62,320 bases of DNA from Methylococcales bacterium (lineage in GTDB: Bacteria > Pseudomonadota > Gammaproteobacteria > Methylococcales > Methylomonadaceae), in assembly GCA_026399095.1 (NCBI GenBank), contig JAPLRP010000010.1:1-62320 (forward strand). The letters are read 5' to 3'. Within the stretch, counting starts at the first letter, position 1. Each line of letters begins with the position of its first letter. Shown here piece by piece: positions 26,036 through 35,500 of the stretch. The position numbers were made by a program, and so were the translations under genes. Below the pieces are notes generated by a model. That model searched no databases and was not told the origin of the DNA. It was given only the letters and a program-made list of their open reading frames with translations.

Positions 26036-27329
26036 TAAAAACACATTAAAAATAGCCATTTTTTTTCTATTTACTTTTAATATGTTAATAAGTAACTATT
26101 CAGTTTTTGCTGAAACTCTTGGAAAAATCGCTGCTGTTGTTGAAGATGACGTTATTCTTGAGCAGGAACTTAACCAAGAAGTAGCAACTATTTCACAAAG
26201 AATACAAGCCAGTAAAACCCAGATGCCGCCTGAATATGTTTTACGTAAACAAGTATTGGAAAAGCTCGTCATCGATAAACTTCAACGCCAATTAGCAGAA
26301 AAAGCTGGCATTAACGTCACAGAAGAAATGCTTAATAACTCAGCAGCAGATATTGCTCAAAGAAACAATATGTCGCTTCAGCAATTTAGAGAAGAATTGC
26401 AGCACCAAGGCATCTCTTATAAAAGTTTTTTAGATAATATGCGCAATGAAATTATCATTAATCAATTGCGTGGAAGAGAAATTGGTGGCCGTATTAAAGT
26501 GACTGACAGAGAAGTTGATCACTACATGGAAACCCAAGGCCAAATTAGCAATGACACAGCCGTTCAATATCATTTAGGACACATACTGATTGCCGTTAAA
26601 GAAGCGGCATCAGCCACCGAAATCCAAAAAGCGCAAAACAAAGCGGATAAGCTAGTCAATAACCTGCGAGCAGGTCAAGATTTTACACAAGCAGCAATTA
26701 GCGAATCAGAAGATGATAATGCCTTAAAAGGTGGTGACCTTGGCTGGAGGACAATCAATGATATACCTACTTTATTTACTGATAAAGTCAGTAAAATGAG
26801 ACTCAATGAAGTCTCGGATCCCATTAGAAGCCCAAGCGGATTCCATATTATCAAAATGTTGGACATTAAAGGTCTTAATAGTGATCATATGATTACTAAA
26901 ACCAAGGTTCGCCATATTTTAGTAAAAACTAATGAATTGATTGATGACGATGAGGCCAAGAAACGCTTATTAGCATTAAAGGCTCGTATCATCGATGGCG
27001 ATGATTTTGCATCCTTGGCACGCGCTCATTCTGATGATAAAGGTTCAGCTATAAAAGGGGGCTCTCTTGATTGGGTTGGTCCTGACGATTTGGTTAAGCC
27101 ATTTGAAGAAGCCATGGGTAAATTGGAAATCAATCAGATCAGTGAGCCCGTTCAAACACAGTTTGGCTGGCATTTGATTCAGGTTCTTGATCGAAAAAAC
27201 AAAGACGATAGCCTTGAACATAAAAGAAACAATGTTCGAGACGCCATTCGAAAACGTAAAATTGAAGAAGAGACGGAGCTTTGGATGCGTCGACTGCGAG
27301 ATGAAGCTTACGTAGAAATTTACCCTTAA
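26028..27329 (+). CDS. surA: Periplasmic chaperone and peptidyl-prolyl isomerase SurA
   Basis: Chaperone for outer-membrane proteins, including LptD encoded just upstream. From the ATG at 26028 (AAGG nine bases upstream) the protein has 433 residues: signal peptide about 1-29 ending SVFA, the SurA N-domain (LGKIAAVVEDDVILEQEL), and two parvulin domains (about 175-275 and 286-385, each with GHILI/RHILV and GGDLGW/GGSLDW). A longer frame reaches back into lptD but would hide the signal peptide. E. coli SurA has 428 residues. Confidence 0.95.
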   Translation: MINKNTLKIAIFFLFTFNMLISNYSVFAETLGKIAAVVEDDVILEQELNQEVATISQRIQASKTQMPPEYVLRKQVLEKLVIDKLQRQLAEKAGINVTEEMLNNSAADIAQRNNMSLQQFREELQHQGISYKSFLDNMRNEIIINQLRGREIGGRIKVTDREVDHYMETQGQISNDTAVQYHLGHILIAVKEAASATEIQKAQNKADKLVNNLRAGQDFTQAAISESEDDNALKGGDLGWRTINDIPTLFTDKVSKMRLNEVSDPIRSPSGFHIIKMLDIKGLNSDHMITKTKVRHILVKTNELIDDDEAKKRLLALKARIIDGDDFASLARAHSDDKGSAIKGGSLDWVGPDDLVKPFEEAMGKLEINQISEPVQTQFGWHLIQVLDRKNKDDSLEHKRNNVRDAIRKRKIEEETELWMRRLRDEAYVEIYP

Positions 27330-27377
27330 CATTGAAAATAGCAGTTTTACCTTTTACTCGCTCCACTTTAAAACGGA

Positions 27378-28037
27378 ATGAAGCATGAGTTTATGCAGAG
27401 CTCTTTTGAATGTTTGGGTAACATCAGTACCAATTTTAAAGAACTTATGACTAACCACTTAAGCAAAGAAATCTCGCTAAAAAATCAATTACAACAAATT
27501 CTAACTAAACAGAATTTAGAAGAAGAACGTATGCTTATTCGTTCTTTAACTGCTGAATTGTCTATTGATAATTTAACCTGTGCAGCAGCCTTGGTATTTT
27601 TAAATCAAAACAATCAAAACAATGAAAACAGACCGGTCAATTCATCTTTTACCATTCCAAAGTCACAAGCACAACTACCAATAACTAACAGAGCCTTAGG
27701 TATTAAAATGCTTCGTTACCGGCTTGATGTGGGGAGCCACCACCAGATCAATGTGGAAATGATTAAAAAGGTTTTAATCGAAGAATCTGGCGTCGACAAA
27801 AACAACATCAGCAACATTAACATTCAAAGCTTATATACACTGCTTGAACTTCCCGATGAAATGCCACCTGATATATTCCAGCATTTAAAATCAGTTGAGA
27901 TTAATCAACATAAACTGGAAATTAGGCGAGTAAAAGCACGCAACAATAAAAAACGTGGCAACAATCACTTACGCCGCACCCACAAGCGTGACAGCACTCT
28001 AAGCAGTACGCTCTCAGACCCGATCAAACCAACATGA
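27378..28037 (+). CDS. Stand-alone DbpA/CsdA-type RNA-binding domain protein
   Basis: A 219-residue protein with no DEAD-box helicase core. Residues 109-186 (KMLRYRLDVGSHHQINVEMI, then NINIQSLYTLLELPDEMP) match the pattern of the DbpA C-terminal RNA-binding domain. Residues 20-75 resemble the helical linker that precedes this domain in DeaD/CsdA. A strongly basic tail (184-205) follows. Only about 50 bases separate it from surA, so no helicase domain was lost just upstream. It could be a ribosome-assembly or RNA-chaperone factor; the function is unproven. The start (27378 or 27393) is uncertain. Confidence 0.7.
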   Translation: MKHEFMQSSFECLGNISTNFKELMTNHLSKEISLKNQLQQILTKQNLEEERMLIRSLTAELSIDNLTCAAALVFLNQNNQNNENRPVNSSFTIPKSQAQLPITNRALGIKMLRYRLDVGSHHQINVEMIKKVLIEESGVDKNNISNINIQSLYTLLELPDEMPPDIFQHLKSVEINQHKLEIRRVKARNNKKRGNNHLRRTHKRDSTLSSTLSDPIKPT

Positions 28038-28068
28038 TAGTTGACTGATAACTTAAAGCTTTTTGGAA

Positions 28069-28536
28069 ATGACAAACACATCATCTTCTTTACCAATACT
28101 AGGCTGGCGCGAATGGGTAGGATTACCTGAACTTAACATCGCCCAGATTAAAGCTAAAGTTGACACTGGCGCACGCTCGTCGGCTTTACATGCCTTTGCA
28201 ATTGATCCCTATAGAAAAGGCGGACAGCGCTGGGTCATGTTCGCTATTCATCCGCTACAAACACATACAGATCTTATTATTGAATGCCATACACCTATTA
28301 AAGATCGACGCCTGGTGTCAGATTCTGGCGGCCACAAACAACGCCGCTATGTAATAGAAACTCAGATAATTTTGGGTCAATCCGTTATTACAGCAGAAAT
28401 GACGCTGACTAATAGAGATAGCATGCTATTCAGAATGCTACTGGGGCGCACTACGATGAATAGCCGTTTTGTTATCGATCCAAATGCCTCATATTTACAG
28501 GGAAAGCCTCATCCTACCTTAAATACGTCAACTTAA
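28069..28536 (+). CDS. RimB-like retropepsin (ATP-dependent zinc protease family)
   Basis: A small cytoplasmic protein of 155 residues with the aspartic protease-like motif KVDTGARSSALHA (DTG at 32-34) and the family ending TLTNRDSMLFRMLLGR plus 'FVIDPNASYL'. This family (PF05618) includes RimB, which trims poly-glutamate tails put on ribosomal protein S6 by RimK. No rimK lies beside it. The ATG at 28069 is preferred over a TTG at 28063. It may be cotranscribed with the RNA-binding gene upstream. Confidence 0.83.
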   Translation: MTNTSSSLPILGWREWVGLPELNIAQIKAKVDTGARSSALHAFAIDPYRKGGQRWVMFAIHPLQTHTDLIIECHTPIKDRRLVSDSGGHKQRRYVIETQIILGQSVITAEMTLTNRDSMLFRMLLGRTTMNSRFVIDPNASYLQGKPHPTLNTST

Positions 28537-28577
28537 GTTGATGCTTAAAACACCAGGCAAAATTAACACTGATTATC

Positions 28578-31238
28578 CTACGATTTTACTTTTCCTTTTA
28601 AAACAATTTTACTAATAGCCGGAAGAACGATGAAGGTGCAAACCATAATCCAGAAAATACCCATGGTAATAATCAAGCCCATACTCGCAATACCCTGATG
28701 AGATGAAAAAGCCAAACCACCAAAACTAGAAGCAGTAGTTAAGGCTCCGTAAAACATAGCTCTAGCAGTACTTGATTGGTATATGTTTTGGTTTTCAGAG
28801 AGTGAGTGATGCAATTTTTCTACCATGTGTATTCCATTATCAACACCTAACCCTAATAGTAAGGGCAAGGCGATAATGTTGGCATAATTAATGGGTGTAT
28901 TAGTCAATACAGTACTAGCCATTGTAAATAATCCGGCAAGAATCAATGGTGTCATTACCAATAATGTATCGGTAATATTTCGACGTATGCCGTATAAAAG
29001 TAACGCAATAATTATTAAAGCGATAGTAATTGCCTTTTGAAAAGAATGCACCACTTCCTTCATTGACTCCCAATAAATAATTGGCAAGTCTGTTGTTTCT
29101 GGTGCAACAGATTGAACATCAGAGATAAACTGCTCCAAATTAGTCAAATCGTTTAAGTCTTTTCTAGGAAATATCTGGATACGGTAACTTCCATCCTTAC
29201 TAAGCCATCGACCCTTGAAATCAGTCGGCAAATCGTTCAAAGAGAATTCACCTGCGTTTAAACTGACTAAAAGTTCGTTCATAGTGCTCGGCAAAGTACC
29301 CAGCAAGGCTGTTTGTATTTTCTCAATAAACATTCGACGACTGGGTTGTTGCCGAGTATCAAGCTCTATCAATATATCTTGCAACTCTTCTCTAAAGCCT
29401 TTTAATGCAGAAATATCGTGAGCATCCGTTTTAGCAGGTAAAATCGTATTTATAGTTTTTATTAGCCGTTTAATGCTGGGAATAGGATCGTTGTCGACCT
29501 TTAGCGCAGGGAAATACTGTGTTTGTGAGCCCAGTAACAAGGCCATTTCTTCAATGATCGCTAACTTTTCTTCTTGTTCAGTGGGTTCAAAGTCAAAAAG
29601 GCTCACTGTTTTATCTACCGAAGTCAATACCGAAAGCTTTTGCTGCATAGCCTTGGCTTGTTGCTCGCCAGTAGCCAATACCGTTAAAGTCATCGGAGTG
29701 GTGTCTGGATCTCTATTCAAATCTTTAAAGGCAATGACCGATTCCGTGTTGGGATCACGGAGATTTATTGGATTAAAATCAATTTTTACCTTAAAAACCA
29801 ACACAACAGAAATCACAGCAATCAGGATGGTGAATAATGAAATTGGTTTGGCGAAATGAAGCGTATATGTCGCCATTTTTTCTGCCAAGGTTGACAATAA
29901 AGGATGCGTAGATTGTCGCTCATATTTTTCCGGTACCGGAATAAATCGTATCAATGCAGGTAAAACCGTTAAGGTGACTAAAAGACAAATAAACAAACTG
30001 GTACCCGCCAACAAGCCCAATTCTGATACACCTTTGTAATCAGTAGGAACAAAGGCATAGAGACCAATAGCTGTAGTACCTGCACACAATATTAAAGAAG
30101 GACTGGTTGAGATTAACGTGCTGTGCAGAGCTCTGGCTTTATTAACATGATGACGTAAATTGTCCTGGTAACGTAAACAAAAATGTATGGCATATTCAAC
30201 ACCCAAGCCAATGTTGGACACCGCAAAGGCAACCGAAATTAAATTAAGCTCTTTGACGGAAACAGCCGCAAAAGCCCCACAAAAAACCATACCTAAAGCT
30301 AAAGAAATTAGAGTTGCCAACGTCAGTAAAACAGAACGGTAAGCAATTAATAAGATAAATAAAACGACCACTATTGAGAAAATACTGGCGTTAAATGTTC
30401 CATTACTCATCCCCACTAACTCATCATCTTCCAAACCCACTTCACCTGTAATCCATACTTTAACTTCAGGCACATCTGGTTGCTGAACTTCGGCAATGGC
30501 TTTGCGTATTGCATTAATTGAATTTTCAGCTGGGCGAATTTGTGTGTAATCAAACTTGGGCGATACACTAATAAAACCTTTATCGACACTATTGTCACTT
30601 AACTTTTTTTCAGCAATTAACTCTTCCCATGACAATAAGTTATTTTCACCATTCATACTCTTGTGTAGAGAAAGTGAAACTTTATCAATCAAAGCCGGAA
30701 GGTCAACAGGTACAGCCTGATCTTTATTTGATGTATTTAAGGCATCATCAAATATTGAAAAAAAACCGCTTAGATTAGGTTCTTGAGAAATTCGGCCTAT
30801 GAAAGATTGAGCTTGAGACAAATTGTTTGATAAGCTTTGTAATTGATCGCTACCCAGATAAAGCAATCCATTTTGATGAAAAAATTCGTTTTCACTGGGA
30901 ATATAAACCGTTTGGAAATTGACTTTGTCAGCACTTAATAAGCGCCCCAAGCGCTTAGTTGCGGCTTTGGTTAATTCGGGCGTATTGGACTCAACAACTA
31001 ACAAAATGGTGTGTAAATCTTGCGAAAATGCCTTTTCATAATTACGCAGATTTTTCTGAAAAGGCGCATTGGGCGCAACCATATCAGTCGTGTCAGTATC
31101 AATACTCAAATGGGTGATAGTATATTGCCATGCAAAATAAGTGAGCAAACTAACGATTAACAAAACCATCACTGGATTGTTGAGAGTCCAATTTCCCCAG
31201 CGAGAAAAAAGACTACGACTTATTATTTTAAACGACAT
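28578..31238 (-). CDS. hpnN: Hopanoid-associated RND transporter HpnN-like
   Basis: An 886-residue RND/MMPL-type protein with two sets of six helices and two large periplasmic loops. The opening SIDTDTTDMVAPNAPFQKN and the spacing of helices match the HpnN family that shuttles hopanoids to the outer membrane. The second transmembrane block contains LLLGLGVDNGIHMVEK, the conserved charged TM4/TM10-like motif. The ATG at 31238 is preceded by GGATCAAAATA and is preferred over a TTG at 31259. apbE lies immediately upstream. No hopanoid synthesis genes are in the window, so the substrate is inferred from family. Confidence 0.82.
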   Translation of the reverse strand: MSFKIISRSLFSRWGNWTLNNPVMVLLIVSLLTYFAWQYTITHLSIDTDTTDMVAPNAPFQKNLRNYEKAFSQDLHTILLVVESNTPELTKAATKRLGRLLSADKVNFQTVYIPSENEFFHQNGLLYLGSDQLQSLSNNLSQAQSFIGRISQEPNLSGFFSIFDDALNTSNKDQAVPVDLPALIDKVSLSLHKSMNGENNLLSWEELIAEKKLSDNSVDKGFISVSPKFDYTQIRPAENSINAIRKAIAEVQQPDVPEVKVWITGEVGLEDDELVGMSNGTFNASIFSIVVVLFILLIAYRSVLLTLATLISLALGMVFCGAFAAVSVKELNLISVAFAVSNIGLGVEYAIHFCLRYQDNLRHHVNKARALHSTLISTSPSLILCAGTTAIGLYAFVPTDYKGVSELGLLAGTSLFICLLVTLTVLPALIRFIPVPEKYERQSTHPLLSTLAEKMATYTLHFAKPISLFTILIAVISVVLVFKVKIDFNPINLRDPNTESVIAFKDLNRDPDTTPMTLTVLATGEQQAKAMQQKLSVLTSVDKTVSLFDFEPTEQEEKLAIIEEMALLLGSQTQYFPALKVDNDPIPSIKRLIKTINTILPAKTDAHDISALKGFREELQDILIELDTRQQPSRRMFIEKIQTALLGTLPSTMNELLVSLNAGEFSLNDLPTDFKGRWLSKDGSYRIQIFPRKDLNDLTNLEQFISDVQSVAPETTDLPIIYWESMKEVVHSFQKAITIALIIIALLLYGIRRNITDTLLVMTPLILAGLFTMASTVLTNTPINYANIIALPLLLGLGVDNGIHMVEKLHHSLSENQNIYQSSTARAMFYGALTTASSFGGLAFSSHQGIASMGLIITMGIFWIMVCTFIVLPAISKIVLKGKVKS

Positions 31239-31262
31239 TATTTTGATCCGATTACTCAAGTA

Positions 31263-32339
31263 TTAATGAATGGTAAGAATATCCAAAGTATTTAGCATCT
31301 CACTTCGGGATTCGATAAGTTCTTGGTTCTGCTGAACAATAAAAAGCGCGGATATTTTTTCTAAATTAGCGGCTTTCATCCCGTCTTTTGGCCCCAGACA
31401 AAGTAAAGCAGTTGACCAAGCATCTGCAATAGTGGGGTTTTCATGAATGACAGTAACAGAAACCAATTCATGAGAAACCGGCCGCCCCGTGCGGGCATCA
31501 AGAATGTGGCTATAACGATGACCTTTATCATCAAAATAATGCCTGTATGTGCCTGAAGTCATAACCGCAATCGGAAGCTCCTTAGGCATATCAATAATTT
31601 TGTGCATAAGTTGCTCCCCAGGCAACGGCCGCTCAACCGCTATGCGCCATGCTTTCAAATCCGGCTTGTGTCCCCGAGTTTTTAGCTCACCACCTATCTC
31701 AACCAAATAATTGGTTATACCATTTTTCTCTAAAATATCACTTATACGCCCAACGCTATAGCCTTGTGCGATTGAGGACAAATCAACTTTTAGATCAACT
31801 TGTTTTTTACGAAGATGAGTTTCATCTACTACTTCCAGCTTTTCCATCCCAACTTGACTCAATGTTTTTATAATTAAAGGGTCGCCTGGAATGGTTAGCT
31901 TATCTGCCCGAAATCCCCACAATTCAAATAATGGCTTGATTGTTAAATCATAACAGCCATGACTGGCTTGATGAACAATCTGAGCTACACGAACCAAAGA
32001 TACAATCTCGTTGCCAACTTCTTGGCTTTGAGTACTTTCATTGCTATTAAATAACTCAATGACTGAATCCGGTCTATAATTAGAAAGCGTTTTATCAATT
32101 ATTTCAAATTGGCTTTTAATAGTGGCTTCAATAGCCTTATCGTTCACCGGTAAATCAGACCAATAACTGATATGATAAGTCGTACCCTGTGCAGGACCTT
32201 CAAACTTTTGAATCTTTGGCTCTGAACACCCCGTAATAATAGTCAGAAAAAATATTAGGCTGTAATAACTGCAATTCACAGGGCATTTTTTTTTGAAGAA
32301 ATTTAACAGATTTCTCAGTTTATCTTGTGTATCAATCAT
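31263..32339 (-). CDS. apbE: FAD:protein FMN transferase lipoprotein
   Basis: Periplasmic flavin transferase that attaches FMN to threonine of target proteins such as NqrB/C or RnfG. The 358 residues have a lipobox ending in TGC (C38), the QGTTYHISYW start of the domain, DLSSIAQGYSVGRI in the middle, and the SGTYRHYF...HILDARTGRP magnesium/flavin motif. No Nqr or Rnf genes are adjacent, so its target is elsewhere. It is the first gene of a two-gene unit with hpnN, separated by 24 bases. Confidence 0.92.
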   Translation of the reverse strand: MIDTQDKLRNLLNFFKKKCPVNCSYYSLIFFLTIITGCSEPKIQKFEGPAQGTTYHISYWSDLPVNDKAIEATIKSQFEIIDKTLSNYRPDSVIELFNSNESTQSQEVGNEIVSLVRVAQIVHQASHGCYDLTIKPLFELWGFRADKLTIPGDPLIIKTLSQVGMEKLEVVDETHLRKKQVDLKVDLSSIAQGYSVGRISDILEKNGITNYLVEIGGELKTRGHKPDLKAWRIAVERPLPGEQLMHKIIDMPKELPIAVMTSGTYRHYFDDKGHRYSHILDARTGRPVSHELVSVTVIHENPTIADAWSTALLCLGPKDGMKAANLEKISALFIVQQNQELIESRSEMLNTLDILTIH

Positions 32340-32573
32340 AACGGCTCTTTCATCTGATTATCGCAACACCATTTTTTATCGTTAAATATTCCATAATCAA
32401 AGTTCAAGTTGTTGACTTACTTTAAAAACCAAAAAATTGGAACATTATAATCTCAAAAGTACATTGATTTATGTAAAATTAATCCTGTTAAACCATTAAA
32501 GTACACAATTATGATCCATAATCCTCAAGCCTATCCAAACAACCGCTTGTGACATTCTTTTTAGGCTAACGAC

Positions 32574-35500
32574 ATGACTGATTTATTAGGCAATAGACCT
32601 CTAAGGCAAATGATTCCTGCCATTCTTTTAACAGGTCTATTGATACTTAGTTTTATGGTAATCAGTGACCTTTTAATATCACTCATTTGGGCTGTTATTA
32701 TAGCTTATATCATGTGGCCTCCCTATCAATGGCTAAAATTTAAGCTCAAAAATAAAGCAAATCTCAGCGCAGCACTTATGAGTATCATTATCGCAACGAT
32801 AATTTCTTTGATCACCTTTTGGCTAATTACCCTATTGCAGGATGAATCCAAATCGGCCTATCAAAGTCTAGCGATTAACTTTAGTCAAGAACCTCATCAA
32901 TTACCCAGTTTCATTATTAAAATACCTTGGCTAGGCGCTTATTTACAAGAATGCTTAGATCGACTCATCGATGACCGGACAGAATTAATCTCTCAACTTG
33001 GAGATTGGGCAAAACAATGGCTAGGAGGATTGGCAAAATTCATTGGAGATGTGGGTCAAAATGCTATTAAATTTGGCGTTATTTTAGTTACTGTATTTTT
33101 TTGTTTCCGTGACGGCAAAGAAATAATCCAACAATTACAACAAGGACTGGTCCAGTATCTTGGCAAATATCAGCATGTATATTTAAATGCCGCTGGTAAT
33201 ACTACACGCGCCGTTGTTTACGGATTGGTACTTGCAGCACTCGGACAAGGTCTGCTGGCAGGGGTTGGTTACAGCATTGCAGGCGTAAAAGCGCCAGTAC
33301 TTTTTGGTGCGCTTACCGCATTATTGGCATTAATTCCAATGGGAGCCACCTTGGTTTGGCTTCCAACAGGTATCACACTGATTCTAATGGATCAGCTTTG
33401 GCCAGGACTGGGGCTTTTGCTTTGGGGATTTCTGGTGGTCAGTACGGTAGACAATGTTATTCGTCCGCTGGTAATCAGCGGTGCCAGTCGAGTACCTTTT
33501 CTGGTCGTGTTATTTGGCGTACTAGGAGGACTTAAGACATTCGGAGCAGTGGGGCTTTTCTTAGGACCTGTCATTCTAGCTGTCCTGCTATCTGTTTGGC
33601 AGTCCTGGTTAAAGCTTCAAAAAGAGGAGTACTCTCCAGAGCTTCGCAAACAACAAATCTGGCATGCCTTATCAATTAATCAAGTTATTAAATGCTTGGC
33701 TTCCAATCACGCTGAAGGATTAACTCAAATAATAGCCGCAGAGCGATTAATTCGTTATGGAACTAACCGACTTATCGAAAAAAAACCTCGCTCTGCTTTG
33801 AGTTTACTACTGACTCAGTTCAAAAGCTTTCTGATATTAGTTCTAATTTTAGCAGCAATTTTAGCGTCTGCCGTTGGCGATCTAAAAGATGGCATAGTAA
33901 TTCTTGTCGTGGTCGTCATCAATGCCCTATTAGGATTTTATCAGGAGTTTAAAGCAGAAAAATCGCTGTTAGCTTTAAAAAAAATGCTCTCATTCCAAGC
34001 AAAAGTTCGCCGGAATGGCATCACTCTTGAAATACCTGCCGATCAATTGGTACCTGGTGACATTGTCATTCTTGAGGCGGGTTGTAAAATACCTGCTGAT
34101 GGTCGTGTCATCATGGCTCATACACTCGAAGTTGATGAATCATCTCTAACCGGTGAATCAATTCCTGTTACGAAACATACTGATACAATTGAGAATAACT
34201 TAATCACTCTTGCCGAACGCAGCAATATGCTTTACATGAATAACACCATTACCCGAGGTCGATCAGAAATAATAGTCACCTCTACCGGCATGGATACTGA
34301 AATTGGTAAACTAGCTTATCTATTGACACAAACAGAAGATGGAACTACGCCATTGAAAGTTCAACTCGACAGCTTGGGTAAACGCATGGTGGCTTGCACT
34401 TTAGGGATCATCATTATTTTATTTGTCGCTGCCTTGTGGCGGGGAGAGCCCTTAATACAAACCGTTTTCACAGCTATTGCGCTGGCCGTAGCCGCTATCC
34501 CCGAAGGCTTGCCGGCTGTCGTTACGGTTACCTTGGCACTTGGAATGCATCGCATGGCTCGCCAACAAGCTATAATTAAACGCCTGTCTGCTGTAGAAAC
34601 ACTAGGGTGTACTACTGTTATCTGCACAGACAAAACAGGCACACTGACTGTTAACCAAATGACTGCAAGGTCGATTTATTACAATGATCAAAATTATACT
34701 GTCAGTGGAGAAGGCTATAACCTTGCAGGAGAAATTGTGCCAGGTAATTCACCCAATAATCTATCTGACCTAATGTTAGCGTTGGCGCTTTGTAATAACA
34801 GTCATTTACAAGACAATCAATTACTGGGTGACCCTATGGAATGTGCCCTATTGGTGCTTGCGGCCAAAGCTGGCATTATACAAAAGCAAGCAAAAAGCCA
34901 ATTACCTCGAATCGCTGAAATTCCTTTTGATGCTGAACATAAATTTATGGCTACCTTTCATAGACAAGGCGATACCATAAAAATATTCATTAAAGGTGCC
35001 CCTGAAATATTACTAAAATTAAGTCAATCACTTGTTGATAAAAATCAAAACCTACTGCCTTTTCACGAAAAAGAGCTCCTGGTACAAAACGACATCATGG
35101 CCAGCAGTGGTTTACGTGTTCTGGGCGTCGCTGTTACTTCAGTGCCTGCCAACACAATTGAGCTTGATGGTGATCTATTTCAATATATCAAAGGACTTAC
35201 CTTTATTGCCTTAGTGGGGCTAATGGATCCACCAAGAGCTGAAGCACGCGAAGCAATTAAACTTTGCCAACAAGCCGGCATTGCCGTCAAAATGATCACC
35301 GGTGACCAAAAAGTGACCGCGATTGCAATAGGTAAAGAGCTCGGCTTGTCAGGTGAGGTCATTGACGGTGAAGAATTGGCAGGTCTTGATGATAAATCTC
35401 TGGCTATCTGCATTAACACCATCGGTATATTCGCACGCACCGCGCCGGAACAAAAAGTAAGAATAATCCAAGCGTTAAAAGCAGATGGACACATCGTTGC

